Source: Mesorhizobium sp. B4-1-4
GTDB lineage: Bacteria; Pseudomonadota; Alphaproteobacteria; Rhizobiales; Rhizobiaceae
Direction: 5' to 3'
NCBI RefSeq assembly: GCF_006439395.2
Contig: NZ_CP083950.1
Span: 5,197,001 to 5,261,000 of the forward strand
Length of the DNA: 64,000 nt
The notes under the pieces were generated by a model. It ran no database searches. It saw nothing but the letters and a program-made list of their open reading frames with translations, and was not told the DNA's origin. The stretch's first letter is position 1. Every line of letters starts with the position of its first letter. Shown here one piece after another: positions 33,400 through 41,635 of this stretch. A program made the position numbers and the translations under genes.

Positions 33400-34101
33400 A
33401 TGCGTATCGTTTTTCGTTGTGATCCCGCGCTTGCCGAGACGCTGCCCCGGCCGGTTCCAGCGCGCGGCGTGCTGCCTGACTGGCTCCGCAAGATGCCTCC
33501 GAAAGCCTTTTCGGAGATCCATGGGCGAGAGATTCGGACGGTAAAGCAGTGTCCTCCCTTCGTCGATGCCATGACACACGGCTTCATGATCCTGCTGCCG
33601 TGCGATGTGACAGTCGAGAACGGCGCCTTTGAATGGCGGTGGGACATCGCCGAGCCGTCAACGATGGGCCATCCGCGTTCGCCGCTCAGCTTCCATGTCG
33701 CCGAACAGCTCGCCGGCGCACCGTTCTCGAATGGGCTGGCGGCCATAAAATTCAACAGTTTCTGGACGATCGAGCTGGAGGACGGCTGGTCCCTGTTCGC
33801 CACCCATCCGGTCAACCGCGATGATCTTCCTTTCCGCCTGGTGACTGGTGTTGTCGATGCGGATCATTTCCAGGACGCCGGCATCAACTTCCCGGCAATT
33901 TGGACCGACCAGGGTTTCTCCGGCGTGCTGGCCAAGGGCACGCCGGTTGCACAATGCTTTCCCGTGCCGCGCGCCGCGCCCGAACTCGTCTTCGAAAGCT
34001 TCGATGCCGTCCGCAAGGCTTCCTACGAAAAAACCGTTGCCGATGTTCTTGCCGAACCCGGCGTCTACCGGAAGCAGTTTCGCGTAAAACGCGCCCGCTA
34101 G
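33400..34101 (+). CDS. Conserved-looking protein of unknown function
   Basis: The 233-residue soluble protein has no signal peptide. It opens MRIVFRCDPALAETLPRPVP and LPDWLRKMPPKAF, then TVKQCPPFVDAMTHGFMILL, a set of proline- and aromatic-rich segments (FEWRWDIAEP, FNSFWTIELEDGWSLFATHP) and INFPAIWTDQGFSGVLAKGT. The WTIELEDGWSLFATHPVNR region with nearby His and Asp looks like part of a beta-rich fold such as a cupin or dioxygenase-like jelly roll, but I cannot assign a family. GAGG precedes the ATG at 33400. Convergent with the TPR gene. Confidence 0.7.
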   Translation: MRIVFRCDPALAETLPRPVPARGVLPDWLRKMPPKAFSEIHGREIRTVKQCPPFVDAMTHGFMILLPCDVTVENGAFEWRWDIAEPSTMGHPRSPLSFHVAEQLAGAPFSNGLAAIKFNSFWTIELEDGWSLFATHPVNRDDLPFRLVTGVVDADHFQDAGINFPAIWTDQGFSGVLAKGTPVAQCFPVPRAAPELVFESFDAVRKASYEKTVADVLAEPGVYRKQFRVKRAR

Positions 34102-34202
34102 AGTCCCGATCCGAGTGCAGCCGCTCTGCATGCGACCTGCTCTATTCCTTGTCTTTACCCAATTGCGGATGGAAAACCGCGACGCACTTTCCTGGAATTG
34201 CC

Positions 34203-35015
34203 CTAGCCGCCAAGCAAGCCCTTCAACGCTTCGCGATCGATCCAAAGCTTGCCGTGCGGCGCTGACGTCAAGGCCATCGCGATGATGCCGAAGGTTGTGG
34301 CGCGCTGCTTGTAGGCCGTCCGATAGGCATCGATCGCGGCGTCCATATCGGCCGTTTCCTGCAGCGCTATCCCCAGATTGACCGCCGCCTCGGCGTCGTC
34401 GGGACGTATCTCCAGCGCTTTGCGATAGGCGGCCGCTGCCCCGACATGATCATGCAGATCCTGCCTGACAAGGGCGAGGTCGAACCATGTCGATGCGGGC
34501 GCATTTCCGTTCACCGCCCGCTCCAGCAAAGGTGCCGCATCGGCAGGCATTCCGTCCTCGAACAGCATGCGGCCCAGACGCGCTGCCGCTTCCGCCGACG
34601 AGGGATCGGCAAGTGTCACCTGCCGCCACGCCTCGAGCGCCTGGGTCCGGTCGCCCGCCTCATCGAGCGTTCGCGCCTGCTCGATAAGCACGGCAGCGTC
34701 GGGCGCCAATTCCGCCGCGCGTGAGAGATGGAACAGCGCCTGGTCAAAATCCCGTGCCGCCCGCGCCAAGCGGCCGGCGAGCAATTGAGCGGCTGCGTTG
34801 TCGGCCCTGATCGCCAGACTTGCATGAATATGGGTGCGGGCTCCCGATATCTCTCGCTTGGCGAAAAGAACGGCAGCCAGAAGGTGGTTGAGAGCTGGGT
34901 CGTCCGCAGTCTGGCGAAGAGCCTCCTCGCAGAGCAGCCGTGCCTGCTCGTGGCGACCGGCGTTGAAGTCCGCCACGATGCGTCGCATCTGACCCTGGAG
35001 CTTCGGATCGCCCAT
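34203..35015 (-). CDS. Tetratricopeptide-repeat protein
   Basis: The 270-residue, all-helical protein consists of about six TPR-type repeats with the usual pattern of Ala and Gly at positions 8 and 20 and Pro near 32: examples are GRHEQARLLCEEALRQTADD, AARDFDQALFHLSRAAELAP, and VGAAAAYRKALEIRPDDAEA. No signal peptide and no catalytic domain are present. It ends APHGKLWIDREALKGLLGG. Such proteins serve as scaffolds; the partner is unknown, and the convergent gene next to it is the only local candidate. The 150 bp to the TetR gene contain nothing recognised. Confidence 0.85.
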   Translation of the reverse strand: MGDPKLQGQMRRIVADFNAGRHEQARLLCEEALRQTADDPALNHLLAAVLFAKREISGARTHIHASLAIRADNAAAQLLAGRLARAARDFDQALFHLSRAAELAPDAAVLIEQARTLDEAGDRTQALEAWRQVTLADPSSAEAAARLGRMLFEDGMPADAAPLLERAVNGNAPASTWFDLALVRQDLHDHVGAAAAYRKALEIRPDDAEAAVNLGIALQETADMDAAIDAYRTAYKQRATTFGIIAMALTSAPHGKLWIDREALKGLLGG

Positions 35016-35163
35016 CCCGATCTGCCTTCACGCTCGCGAACGAGAATCATTCCCGCGGAATGATCCGTTCGGCCCGGTTCCCCAGACGTTGACGCTCAGC
35101 GCCTTGAGGTCAAGCCGGCTTCCACGAAAAATCGGCCACTGGAGGGCCGTTCGGAGCGTCATG

Positions 35164-35898
35164 TCAGGGCGAATGTGAGTTTTTTTCTTCCTCGGCAAGC
35201 TTTTCGGTGCCGTAGGCCTTCAGGAACATGCTGACACCCGACCTGACGATGCGGTCGATCTCTTCCTGGTTCGGAGCCTTGGTCCGGTAGGCGAAGATGC
35301 ACTGCCGGAAAAGGCCGGCCAGGCAAAGCTCGGTGAACTGATAGGCGGCAAGATCGACATCGTCGATCTGGAGCAGGCCACGTTCGACGGCTGCATTGAG
35401 GAACGTCACGACCTTGTCATGGCCGCGTTTGGGGCCACGCTCGTAAAACCGCGCGCCCATGTCGGGGATTCTGTCGGAAGCGCCGATCACCGTGCGCTGC
35501 GCCTGGATGACCTTGGCCGAGGTGATCTTCATGGACAGCACCTTGCCGAACTTCACCAGCGTCTGGCGCAGGTCGTCGGCACGGTCGAGCATGTCGTACA
35601 TGTTCTTGAAGATGGTGCCGCGCTCTTCCTCGATCAGCGCCTCGAACAACTCTTCCTTGTTGGCGAAGTAGACATAGATGGTGCCCTTCGACACGCCGGC
35701 TTCACGTGTGATGTCGTTCATCGACGCAGCCTCGAAGCCTTTGTCGATGAAGACACGGCGGGCGCCATCGATGATCTGGCTCCGCTTGACCGGATCCTGT
35801 CCAGCCGCCGGGCGGCCACGGCGCAGGCTCTCCAACAGGTCGCCGCATTTGTCGTTCTCGGCGTCAGGGTTTTCGGCGTCAGGTGTTGTCTCGGCCAT
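35164..35898 (-). CDS. TetR-family repressor of the downstream efflux pair
   Basis: The 244-residue regulator has a long acidic N-terminal tail of about 35 residues, then a TetR DNA-binding domain: SQIIDGARRVFIDKGFEAAS and MNDITREAGVSKGTIYVYFA, with the recognition helix around VSKGTIYVYF, followed by NKEELFEALIEEE. The C-terminal ligand-binding domain is all-helical. It is divergent from the membrane-fusion gene at 36028, and two near-identical palindromes occupy the 130 bp between them, so it probably represses both itself and the pump. Confidence 0.92.
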   Translation of the reverse strand: MAETTPDAENPDAENDKCGDLLESLRRGRPAAGQDPVKRSQIIDGARRVFIDKGFEAASMNDITREAGVSKGTIYVYFANKEELFEALIEEERGTIFKNMYDMLDRADDLRQTLVKFGKVLSMKITSAKVIQAQRTVIGASDRIPDMGARFYERGPKRGHDKVVTFLNAAVERGLLQIDDVDLAAYQFTELCLAGLFRQCIFAYRTKAPNQEEIDRIVRSGVSMFLKAYGTEKLAEEEKNSHSP

Positions 35899-35921
35899 GA
35901 AAGTCGCACCTCGAAAATAAT

Positions 35922-35939
35922 TCGAACCAACCGGTTCGA
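35922..35939. promoter_or_regulatory. TetR operator, copy 1
   Basis: TCGAACC and GGTTCGA are perfect inverted 7-mers around AACC. The site is 24 nt upstream of the TetR start, where bound repressor would block its own promoter. Its centre is 64 bp from that of copy 2. Confidence 0.7.
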
Positions 35940-35985
35940 TTGCCCCTTGATATGGTCCTCTTTTCGCGCTATGTCAACGGCCGGA

Positions 35986-36003
35986 TCGAACCGAACGGTT
36001 CAG
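35986..36003. promoter_or_regulatory. TetR operator, copy 2
   Basis: TCGAACC and GGTTCAG form the same 18-bp layout around GAAC, with two mismatches in the right half. It lies 25 nt upstream of the membrane-fusion gene start. The second copy in the same intergenic region makes an operator function much more likely than chance. Confidence 0.7.
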
Positions 36004-36027
36004 TATTATTCATTTTAGAGAGATGTC

Positions 36028-37218
36028 ATGTCCTCGAACGCGCCAACCACTGCCGAAGTCCGCCCTTTCCCCAATGCCAAGGTCGCGCCGGCGACGGAAG
36101 CACCGGAGATTCCTGTCCAGCCGGTCGTCGCACCGCCGCCGGCGGCTGACGCTCCGGCCAAGAAGAAGCGCTCGGCGCGCTCCTTCCTGCTGCCGATCAT
36201 TGGCCTTGCGCTGCTCGGCGGCGGCGCCTGGTACGGCTACGACTACTGGACCACGGGCCGTTTCATGATCACGACCGACGACGCCTATGTCCAGGCCGAC
36301 ATGGCGTTCGTTTCGCCCAAGATTTCCGGCTATGTCGATCAGGTCAAGGTGAGCGAGAACCAGGTGGTCAAGGCCGGCGACCCGCTGCTGACGATCGACG
36401 ATGGCGACTATAAGATCGCAGTCGGGCAGGCCGAGGCGCAGATCGCCACATTGTCGAAGACGCTCGACCGCATCGACGCACAGACCAAGGCCGCGCAGGC
36501 ATCCCTGCAGCAGGCTCAAGCACAGAAGGTCGCCGATCAGGCGGCCGCCGACAATGCCGCCCGTGCCCAGCAGCGTGCCGCGCAACTCGTCAAGACGCAT
36601 GTCGGCACCCAGGCACAGCTGGATGACGCCCAGACCGCGCTCGACCAGGCCAATGCCGCTCTCGTCGGCGCCGACGCGCAGATCGCAGCCGCCCAGGCCA
36701 ATATCGGCGTGCTCGAGGCGCAGCGCGCCGAGTCGGCGAGCACGCTCGCATCCTTGCAGCTCAGCCACGACAAGGCCGCGCGCGACCTGTCCTTCACCGT
36801 GCTCAAGGCGCCCTATGACGGTATTGTCGGCAACCGTTCGGTCGAGCAGGGCGATCTTGTCAGCCCTGGCCAGAAGCTCGCCGTCGTCGTGCCGATGGAC
36901 AAGCTCTATATCGTCGCCAATTTCAAGGAGACGCAGCTTGCCCGGCTGGTTCCCGGCGAAAAGGTCAATATCTCGGTCGACGCCATCGACGGCAAGCCTA
37001 TCCAGGGAACCGTCTCGTCACTGGCTCCGGCGTCAGGCGCGGTGTTCTCGCTGCTGCCGCCCGAGAACGCCACAGGCAACTTCACCAAGGTGGTGCAGCG
37101 CATCCCGGTCCGCATCGACGTCCCGGCCGATGCCCTGAAGACCGGCAAGTTGCGCGCCGGGCTCAGCGTTGTCGTCGCCGTCGACAGCCGCACGGCGCCG
37201 AGCACGACCAGCAACTAA
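36028..37218 (+). CDS. HlyD/EmrA-family membrane fusion protein (second efflux system)
   Basis: The 396-residue periplasmic adaptor has a Pro/Ala-rich cytoplasmic tail of about 50 residues, an anchor helix (SFLLPIIGLALLGGGAWYGY), the first lipoyl half (KISGYVDQVKVSENQVVKAG), a long Ala/Gln-rich helical hairpin (about 125-245), and the second half (VLKAPYDGIVGNRSVEQGDL). The barrel with GNFTKVVQRIPVRIDV matches EmrA. It is divergent from the TetR gene and 72 nt upstream of the DHA2 permease, which it should couple to an outer-membrane channel. Confidence 0.93.
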   Translation: MSSNAPTTAEVRPFPNAKVAPATEAPEIPVQPVVAPPPAADAPAKKKRSARSFLLPIIGLALLGGGAWYGYDYWTTGRFMITTDDAYVQADMAFVSPKISGYVDQVKVSENQVVKAGDPLLTIDDGDYKIAVGQAEAQIATLSKTLDRIDAQTKAAQASLQQAQAQKVADQAAADNAARAQQRAAQLVKTHVGTQAQLDDAQTALDQANAALVGADAQIAAAQANIGVLEAQRAESASTLASLQLSHDKAARDLSFTVLKAPYDGIVGNRSVEQGDLVSPGQKLAVVVPMDKLYIVANFKETQLARLVPGEKVNISVDAIDGKPIQGTVSSLAPASGAVFSLLPPENATGNFTKVVQRIPVRIDVPADALKTGKLRAGLSVVVAVDSRTAPSTTSN

Positions 37219-37290
37219 GCGCTTTCGGAGGGCGGCCCGGCGGCTGATCAGGCGCCGCGCCGCCCGGCCTGCCTCAAGGAGGCTCAGGAA

Positions 37291-38886
37291 ATGGCAACCG
37301 CAACCATCACCGCAGGATCGCTGCCGGCAAGGCCGGCCGTTCCCGACACGATCTCGACCCGGCGCGTCATCGCCTTCCTGGCGATGGTGTTCGGCATGTT
37401 CATGGCGATCCTGGACATCCAGATCGTCTCGGCCTCGCTGGCCGAGATCCAGGCGGGCCTCAGCGCCAGCTCCGACGAGATCCCGTGGGTGCAGACCGCC
37501 TACCTGATCGCCGAGGTGGTGATGATTCCGCTCTCCGGCTTCCTCAGCCGCATGCTGTCGACGCGCGTGCTGTTCACCGTCGCGGCGGCGGGCTTCACCG
37601 CGGCCAGCGCACTTGCCGCGACAGCCACCAACATCGACCAGATGATCGTCTATCGCGCCGTGCAGGGCTTCATCGGCGGCGGCATGATCCCGAGCGTCTT
37701 TGCCGCGGCCTTCACCATCTTCCCACCCTCGCGCCGCGCCATCGTGTCGCCGATGATTGGCCTGGTGGCGACGCTGGCGCCGACCATCGGCCCGACCGTC
37801 GGCGGCTATATCAGTCACGCCTTTTCGTGGCACTGGCTGTTCCTGGTCAATGTCGTGCCCGGCATCCTGGTGGCGACCGCGGCCTGGTCGCTGATCGATT
37901 TCGACAAGCCCAACCTCAAACTGTTCAACAAGTTCGACTGGTGGGGCCTGGCCGGCATGGCGGCCTTTCTCGGCTGCATGGAATATGTGCTGGAAGAGGG
38001 TCCGAACAATGACTGGCTGCAGGACCAGGCCGTGTTTATCTGCGCCATCGTCATGACCATCGGCGCGGCGATCTTCTTCTGGCGTGTCTTCACCGCCGAG
38101 GAGCCGATCGTCGACCTCAAGGCGTTCAGCAACATCAACTTCGCCTTCGGCTCGCTGTTTTCCTTCGTCATCGGCATCGGTCTCTACGGGCTCACCTATC
38201 TCTATCCGGTGTTTCTCGGCCGCATCCGCGGTTACGATTCGATGATGATCGGTGAAGCGCTGTTCGTCAGCGGCCTGGCCATGTTCGTCACCGCGCCGAT
38301 CTCCGGTTTCCTGTCGAGCAAGATGGACCTGCGGCTGATGATGATGATCGGCTTCTTCGGCTTCGCCACCGGCACATGGTGGATGACGCATCTGACCGCC
38401 GACTGGGATTTTTATGAGCTGCTCATCCCGCAGATCCTGCGCGGCTGCTCGATGATGCTGTGCATGGTGCCGATCAACAACATCGCGCTCGGCACCTTGC
38501 CGCCCGACCGGTTGAAGAACGCGTCCGGCCTGTTCAACCTCACCCGCAATCTGGGCGGCGCGGTCGGCCTTGCCATCATCAACACCGTGTTGATCGACCG
38601 CAATGCCTTCCACTACGCAAGGCTCGCCGAGCACGTGCAGTGGGGCAGTGCGGCCGCGCAGACCAAGCTGCAGAACATGACGCTCAACTTCGAGCAGAGC
38701 ACTGGCCTCAACGCCACCAGTGCCGCGATCTCAAAGCTGTCTGGCATGGTCCATCAGCAGGCGGCGCTGCTGTCCTTCATGGATGTGTTCTACCTGCTGA
38801 CGGTGCTGTTCGCGACGCTTGGCCTGTTCACCATGCTGATCAAGAAGCCGGCCGCGCCCGGTGGCGGTGGTGGCGGCGGGCACTGA
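37291..38886 (+). CDS. DHA2-family MFS efflux permease (second efflux system)
   Basis: The 531-residue, 14-helix antiporter begins VIAFLAMVFGMFMAILDIQI in helix 1, where LDIQIVSASL replaces the common LDTTIVNVAL. Motif C is LVATLAPTIGPTVGGYISHA. Cytoplasmic charged loops and the last helix FLMDVFYLLTVLFATLGLF-like region fit the family. The C-terminus is a Gly-rich run. AAGGAGG precedes the ATG. It forms a TetR-controlled pump with the adjacent membrane-fusion protein and is followed by a strong terminator. Confidence 0.93.
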   Translation: MATATITAGSLPARPAVPDTISTRRVIAFLAMVFGMFMAILDIQIVSASLAEIQAGLSASSDEIPWVQTAYLIAEVVMIPLSGFLSRMLSTRVLFTVAAAGFTAASALAATATNIDQMIVYRAVQGFIGGGMIPSVFAAAFTIFPPSRRAIVSPMIGLVATLAPTIGPTVGGYISHAFSWHWLFLVNVVPGILVATAAWSLIDFDKPNLKLFNKFDWWGLAGMAAFLGCMEYVLEEGPNNDWLQDQAVFICAIVMTIGAAIFFWRVFTAEEPIVDLKAFSNINFAFGSLFSFVIGIGLYGLTYLYPVFLGRIRGYDSMMIGEALFVSGLAMFVTAPISGFLSSKMDLRLMMMIGFFGFATGTWWMTHLTADWDFYELLIPQILRGCSMMLCMVPINNIALGTLPPDRLKNASGLFNLTRNLGGAVGLAIINTVLIDRNAFHYARLAEHVQWGSAAAQTKLQNMTLNFEQSTGLNATSAAISKLSGMVHQQAALLSFMDVFYLLTVLFATLGLFTMLIKKPAAPGGGGGGGH

Positions 38887-38951
38887 ATCAGTATGTGGGC
38901 AGCGGTTTCGGGAAGCTCCTCCAGTCCACGCCCGAAAACCCTGACCGCGCA

Positions 38952-38983
38952 AAAACTCCGGGCCGCAAGCCCGGAGTTTTTTC
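38952..38983 (+). terminator. Strong rho-independent terminator after the second pump
   Basis: The arms ACTCCGGGC and GCCCGGAGT pair perfectly around a short CGCAA loop and are followed by TTTTTT. A run of A on the left flank makes it suitable in both directions, which fits its place between the pump and the convergent msrB gene (ends at 39002). Confidence 0.9.
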
Positions 38984-39001
38984 TTTCTTCAGGGGGTATT
39001 G

Positions 39002-39505
39002 TCAGGCCGTGGCGGGCTTGAAGGTCAGCGCCACGCCATTGATGCAGTGGCGCAGACCGGTCGGCGCCGGGCCATCGTCGAAGACATGGCCCAGATGGCC
39101 GCCGCAGCGGCGGCAGTGCACCTCGGTGCGGGTCATGCCCAGCGATCGGTCCTCGGTCTTGCCGATGCCATTGGCAATCTCCTGCCAGAAGCTCGGCCAC
39201 CCGGTGCCGGAATCAAATTTCGTCTCGGAGGGATAGACCGGCAGGTCGCAGCCGGCGCAGGCGAATATGCCCTTGCGGTGCTCGTTGAGCAGCGGGCTGG
39301 TGCCGGGATACTCCGTGCCCTGTTTGCGCAGCACGTCGAAGGCGGCCGGCGACAGGATGGCCTTCCACTCGTCGTCGGTCTTGGTGACCTCGAACTTTTC
39401 TGCGGCCCGTGCGGGCTGCGGGCTGCCCATGCGCAGCATTGTCGCCGCGGCTCCTACGATGCCGATGGCGGCGGCGCCGCTCAAAAGAAAGTCGCGACGG
39501 TTCAT
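39002..39505 (-). CDS. msrB: Peptide-methionine (R)-S-oxide reductase MsrB, exported
   Basis: The 167-residue protein reduces methionine-R-sulfoxide in proteins. A twin-arginine-type leader opens it (MNRRDFLLSGAAAIGIVGAA, cleavage near ARAAEKF), so a folded periplasmic enzyme is predicted. The MsrB domain shows the zinc Cys pairs CAGCDLP and CRRCGGHLGHVF, the SGTGWPSFWQ signature and the catalytic Cys in GLRHCINGVALTF. ATG at 39505 is preceded by AGGAGG at good spacing. It stands alone, convergent with the TetR-controlled efflux pair. Confidence 0.96.
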   Translation of the reverse strand: MNRRDFLLSGAAAIGIVGAAATMLRMGSPQPARAAEKFEVTKTDDEWKAILSPAAFDVLRKQGTEYPGTSPLLNEHRKGIFACAGCDLPVYPSETKFDSGTGWPSFWQEIANGIGKTEDRSLGMTRTEVHCRRCGGHLGHVFDDGPAPTGLRHCINGVALTFKPATA

Positions 39506-39703
39506 CACCAATTCCTCCTGTTGTCCTTTTGCCAGACCGCGCCGCCACGTGGAAATCAAAAGCGGGTGACGGTCCACTCCCGAACGAACTCCGCGCCGTT
39601 CGAAATGAACGGCGCGGAGCGCGTGCCGGTTGCCGATCCCGGGAGCGGGACCAGGCAATCGACGAGAGCTCTTGCTGCGACTTCGTCGGCAGCAAGTCCT
39701 TTG

Positions 39704-39920
39704 TTACATCTTCGGCAGCAAAACCTTGTCGATGACGTGGATGACGCCGTTGGACTGTTCGACATCGGCGATCGTCACATCGGCTGATGGTCTTGCTGGC
39801 ACATGGCCGCGCCGCCAACCATCGGGTTTTGGGTATAGGCAGCGGTGGCAAGCGCGGAGACAACGATCGTACCGGCGAGCAAAAGGCTGGCGAATCTACG
39901 CGAATATCCCGTGCGCCTAA
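39704..39920 (-). pseudogene. Remnant of a fasciclin-domain exported protein
   Basis: Two ends of one gene are joined by a large deletion. The 5' part reads RRFASLLLAGTIVVSALATA and then QNPMVGGAAM, the signal peptide and mature start usual for bacterial fasciclin-domain proteins. About 20 nt later, in another frame, comes SADVTIADVEQSNGVIHVID and KVLLPKM followed by a stop, the typical C-terminal end of the domain. Roughly 100 codons between them are missing, and no good start codon remains. The rest of the 39506-39998 gap holds nothing else I can support. Confidence 0.65.
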
Positions 39921-39998
39921 AGTTCCGGCGTCTCGGCGCCGGCTTCAATTGCCAAGTAAATCGCCACTGGCTAGCTTGGCGGGAGCGGGGAAACGCTG

Positions 39999-41495
39999 AT
40001 GTCGATCGAACGGATCCTTTGGGAGGAAGACGCAACCAGCCTCGCTGGTCTGGTGCGCAAGGGCGACCTGTCCCCGATCGAACTGACCGAAGCGGCCATC
40101 GCTCGCGCCGAGGCCACCCGGCCCGAGATCAACGCGACGGCCGAGCCGCTCTACGATGCGGCGCGGGCACGAGCGAAAACCACGGACCGCTCGTTGCCGC
40201 TGGCCGGCGTACCCTTTGCCATCAAGGACCTCGGCATTGCTATCGAGGGCGTGCCGTCACATGGCGGCAGCCGCATTCCGGCCTGGGTGCCCGACTTCAA
40301 TTCGACGATGACAGAGCGCTACCTCGCCGCCGGGCTGATCCCGATCGTCACCTCGACATCGCCGGAGCACGGGCTTCGGCTGATGACCGAATCAAAAGCC
40401 TTCGGCATCACGCGCAATCCCTGGAACATCGGCCACACCACCGGCGGCTCGTCGGGCGGTTCGGCGGCGCTGGTCGCCGCCGGCGTCGTGCCAGCGGCGC
40501 ATGCTTCCGATGGCGGCGGCTCGATCCGCGTGCCTTCCGCCTGCACCGGGCTTGTCGGCCTCAAGACCTCGCGCGGCCGCATCCCGCTGACGCCGCTGGT
40601 GAGCGAAAGCTGGTACGGCATGGTGGTCGACCATGCCGTTACCCGCTCGGTGCGCGATTGCGCGCTGCTGCTCGACCTCACCCACGGTCCAGACTCCTTG
40701 TCGCCCTATGCGGCGCTGCCGCCGAAGGGCACATTCGCCGCCGCCGCGGCGCGCGATCCCGGCAAGCTCAGGCTGGCCGTGTATCGCAAGTCGCCGCTTG
40801 GCCTGCCGATCTCGGCCGAGACGGTTGCGGCACTCGACACGGCGGTCGCGCTCGCCCGCGAAGGCGGCCACACGGTCGAGGATATCGAACTGCCCTTCAT
40901 CGGCCGCGATTTCTTCGCCGACTTCTGCAGGACGGTCGCTTCCGCCGTAGCCGGCATGCTGCGGGCGGAAGCGCAGCGCGTCGGCCGCTCCGTCAGCGGC
41001 GACATCGAGCGCACCACACGGGTGCTCGGCCGGTTGGGCGAAATGGTCTCGGCCGGCGAGACCTATGCCGGCCTGCAGCGGCTGCACGCCGCCTCGCGGC
41101 AACTGATCGCGGAAACCGCGCAATACGACGCCGTGCTGATGCCCATCATAGCCCACCCGCCGCTTGTCTGCGGCGCCATGGACCCGAAGGGCGCCGATGA
41201 GCTGATCGAAAACCTTCTCGACAAGCTGCATCTCACGCCGCTGCTCAAAATCGACTCCCTGTTCGGTCAGCTCATGGACAAGAGCCTGTGGTTCACCCAC
41301 TGGCCGGCAATCCAGAATGTTTCCGGCCAGCCGTCGATCGCTCTGCCGGTCCACGTGACGGAAGCCGGCCTGCCGCTCGGCATCCAGGCGATGGGGCGCC
41401 CAGGCGACGAAGAGACGCTTTTGTCTCTAGCAGCGCAGATGGAGAAGATTTCGGGCTGGTTGAAGCGTCGCGCGCCGCTGATGAAGCCATCGTGA
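39999..41495 (+). CDS. Amidase-signature-family hydrolase
   Basis: The 498-residue enzyme hydrolyses an amide bond with the Ser-cisSer-Lys triad. The Lys lies in PFAIKDLGIAIEG (about 73-85), and the Gly/Ser signature is TTGGSSGGSAALVAAGVVPA (about 148-167) with the first Ser of the triad; the nucleophilic Ser is in DGGGSIRVPSACTGLVGLKT. It could be a general aliphatic amidase, and GatA is unlikely because no gatC/gatB genes are nearby and the C-terminal part differs. The ATG at 39999 follows GGGGAAACGCTG. It lies just upstream of argB on the same strand, 140 nt apart. Substrate unknown. Confidence 0.92.
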   Translation: MSIERILWEEDATSLAGLVRKGDLSPIELTEAAIARAEATRPEINATAEPLYDAARARAKTTDRSLPLAGVPFAIKDLGIAIEGVPSHGGSRIPAWVPDFNSTMTERYLAAGLIPIVTSTSPEHGLRLMTESKAFGITRNPWNIGHTTGGSSGGSAALVAAGVVPAAHASDGGGSIRVPSACTGLVGLKTSRGRIPLTPLVSESWYGMVVDHAVTRSVRDCALLLDLTHGPDSLSPYAALPPKGTFAAAAARDPGKLRLAVYRKSPLGLPISAETVAALDTAVALAREGGHTVEDIELPFIGRDFFADFCRTVASAVAGMLRAEAQRVGRSVSGDIERTTRVLGRLGEMVSAGETYAGLQRLHAASRQLIAETAQYDAVLMPIIAHPPLVCGAMDPKGADELIENLLDKLHLTPLLKIDSLFGQLMDKSLWFTHWPAIQNVSGQPSIALPVHVTEAGLPLGIQAMGRPGDEETLLSLAAQMEKISGWLKRRAPLMKPS

Positions 41496-41635
41496 AATCG
41501 ATTTCGTCATTGTGACAGCAATGCCATTTGCGACCGGCATCAATTCCCGCTAAGACGCCGCCGTCTTTCCAGTGCATGCCGCCAAAAGGGCCCAGCGTTT
41601 TGGGACAACGACATGCACAACCAGAACCGGGAACC

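Noticed and set aside
37033..38634. Long open frame opposite the second DHA2 permease
   Set aside because: It is His/Asp/Arg-rich and begins inside the membrane-fusion gene; the plus strand encodes a normal 14-helix permease.
39999..41495. Amidase gene as gatA (tRNA amidotransferase subunit)
   Set aside because: No gatB or gatC gene is nearby and the C-terminal half lacks GatA features; a general amidase is safer.
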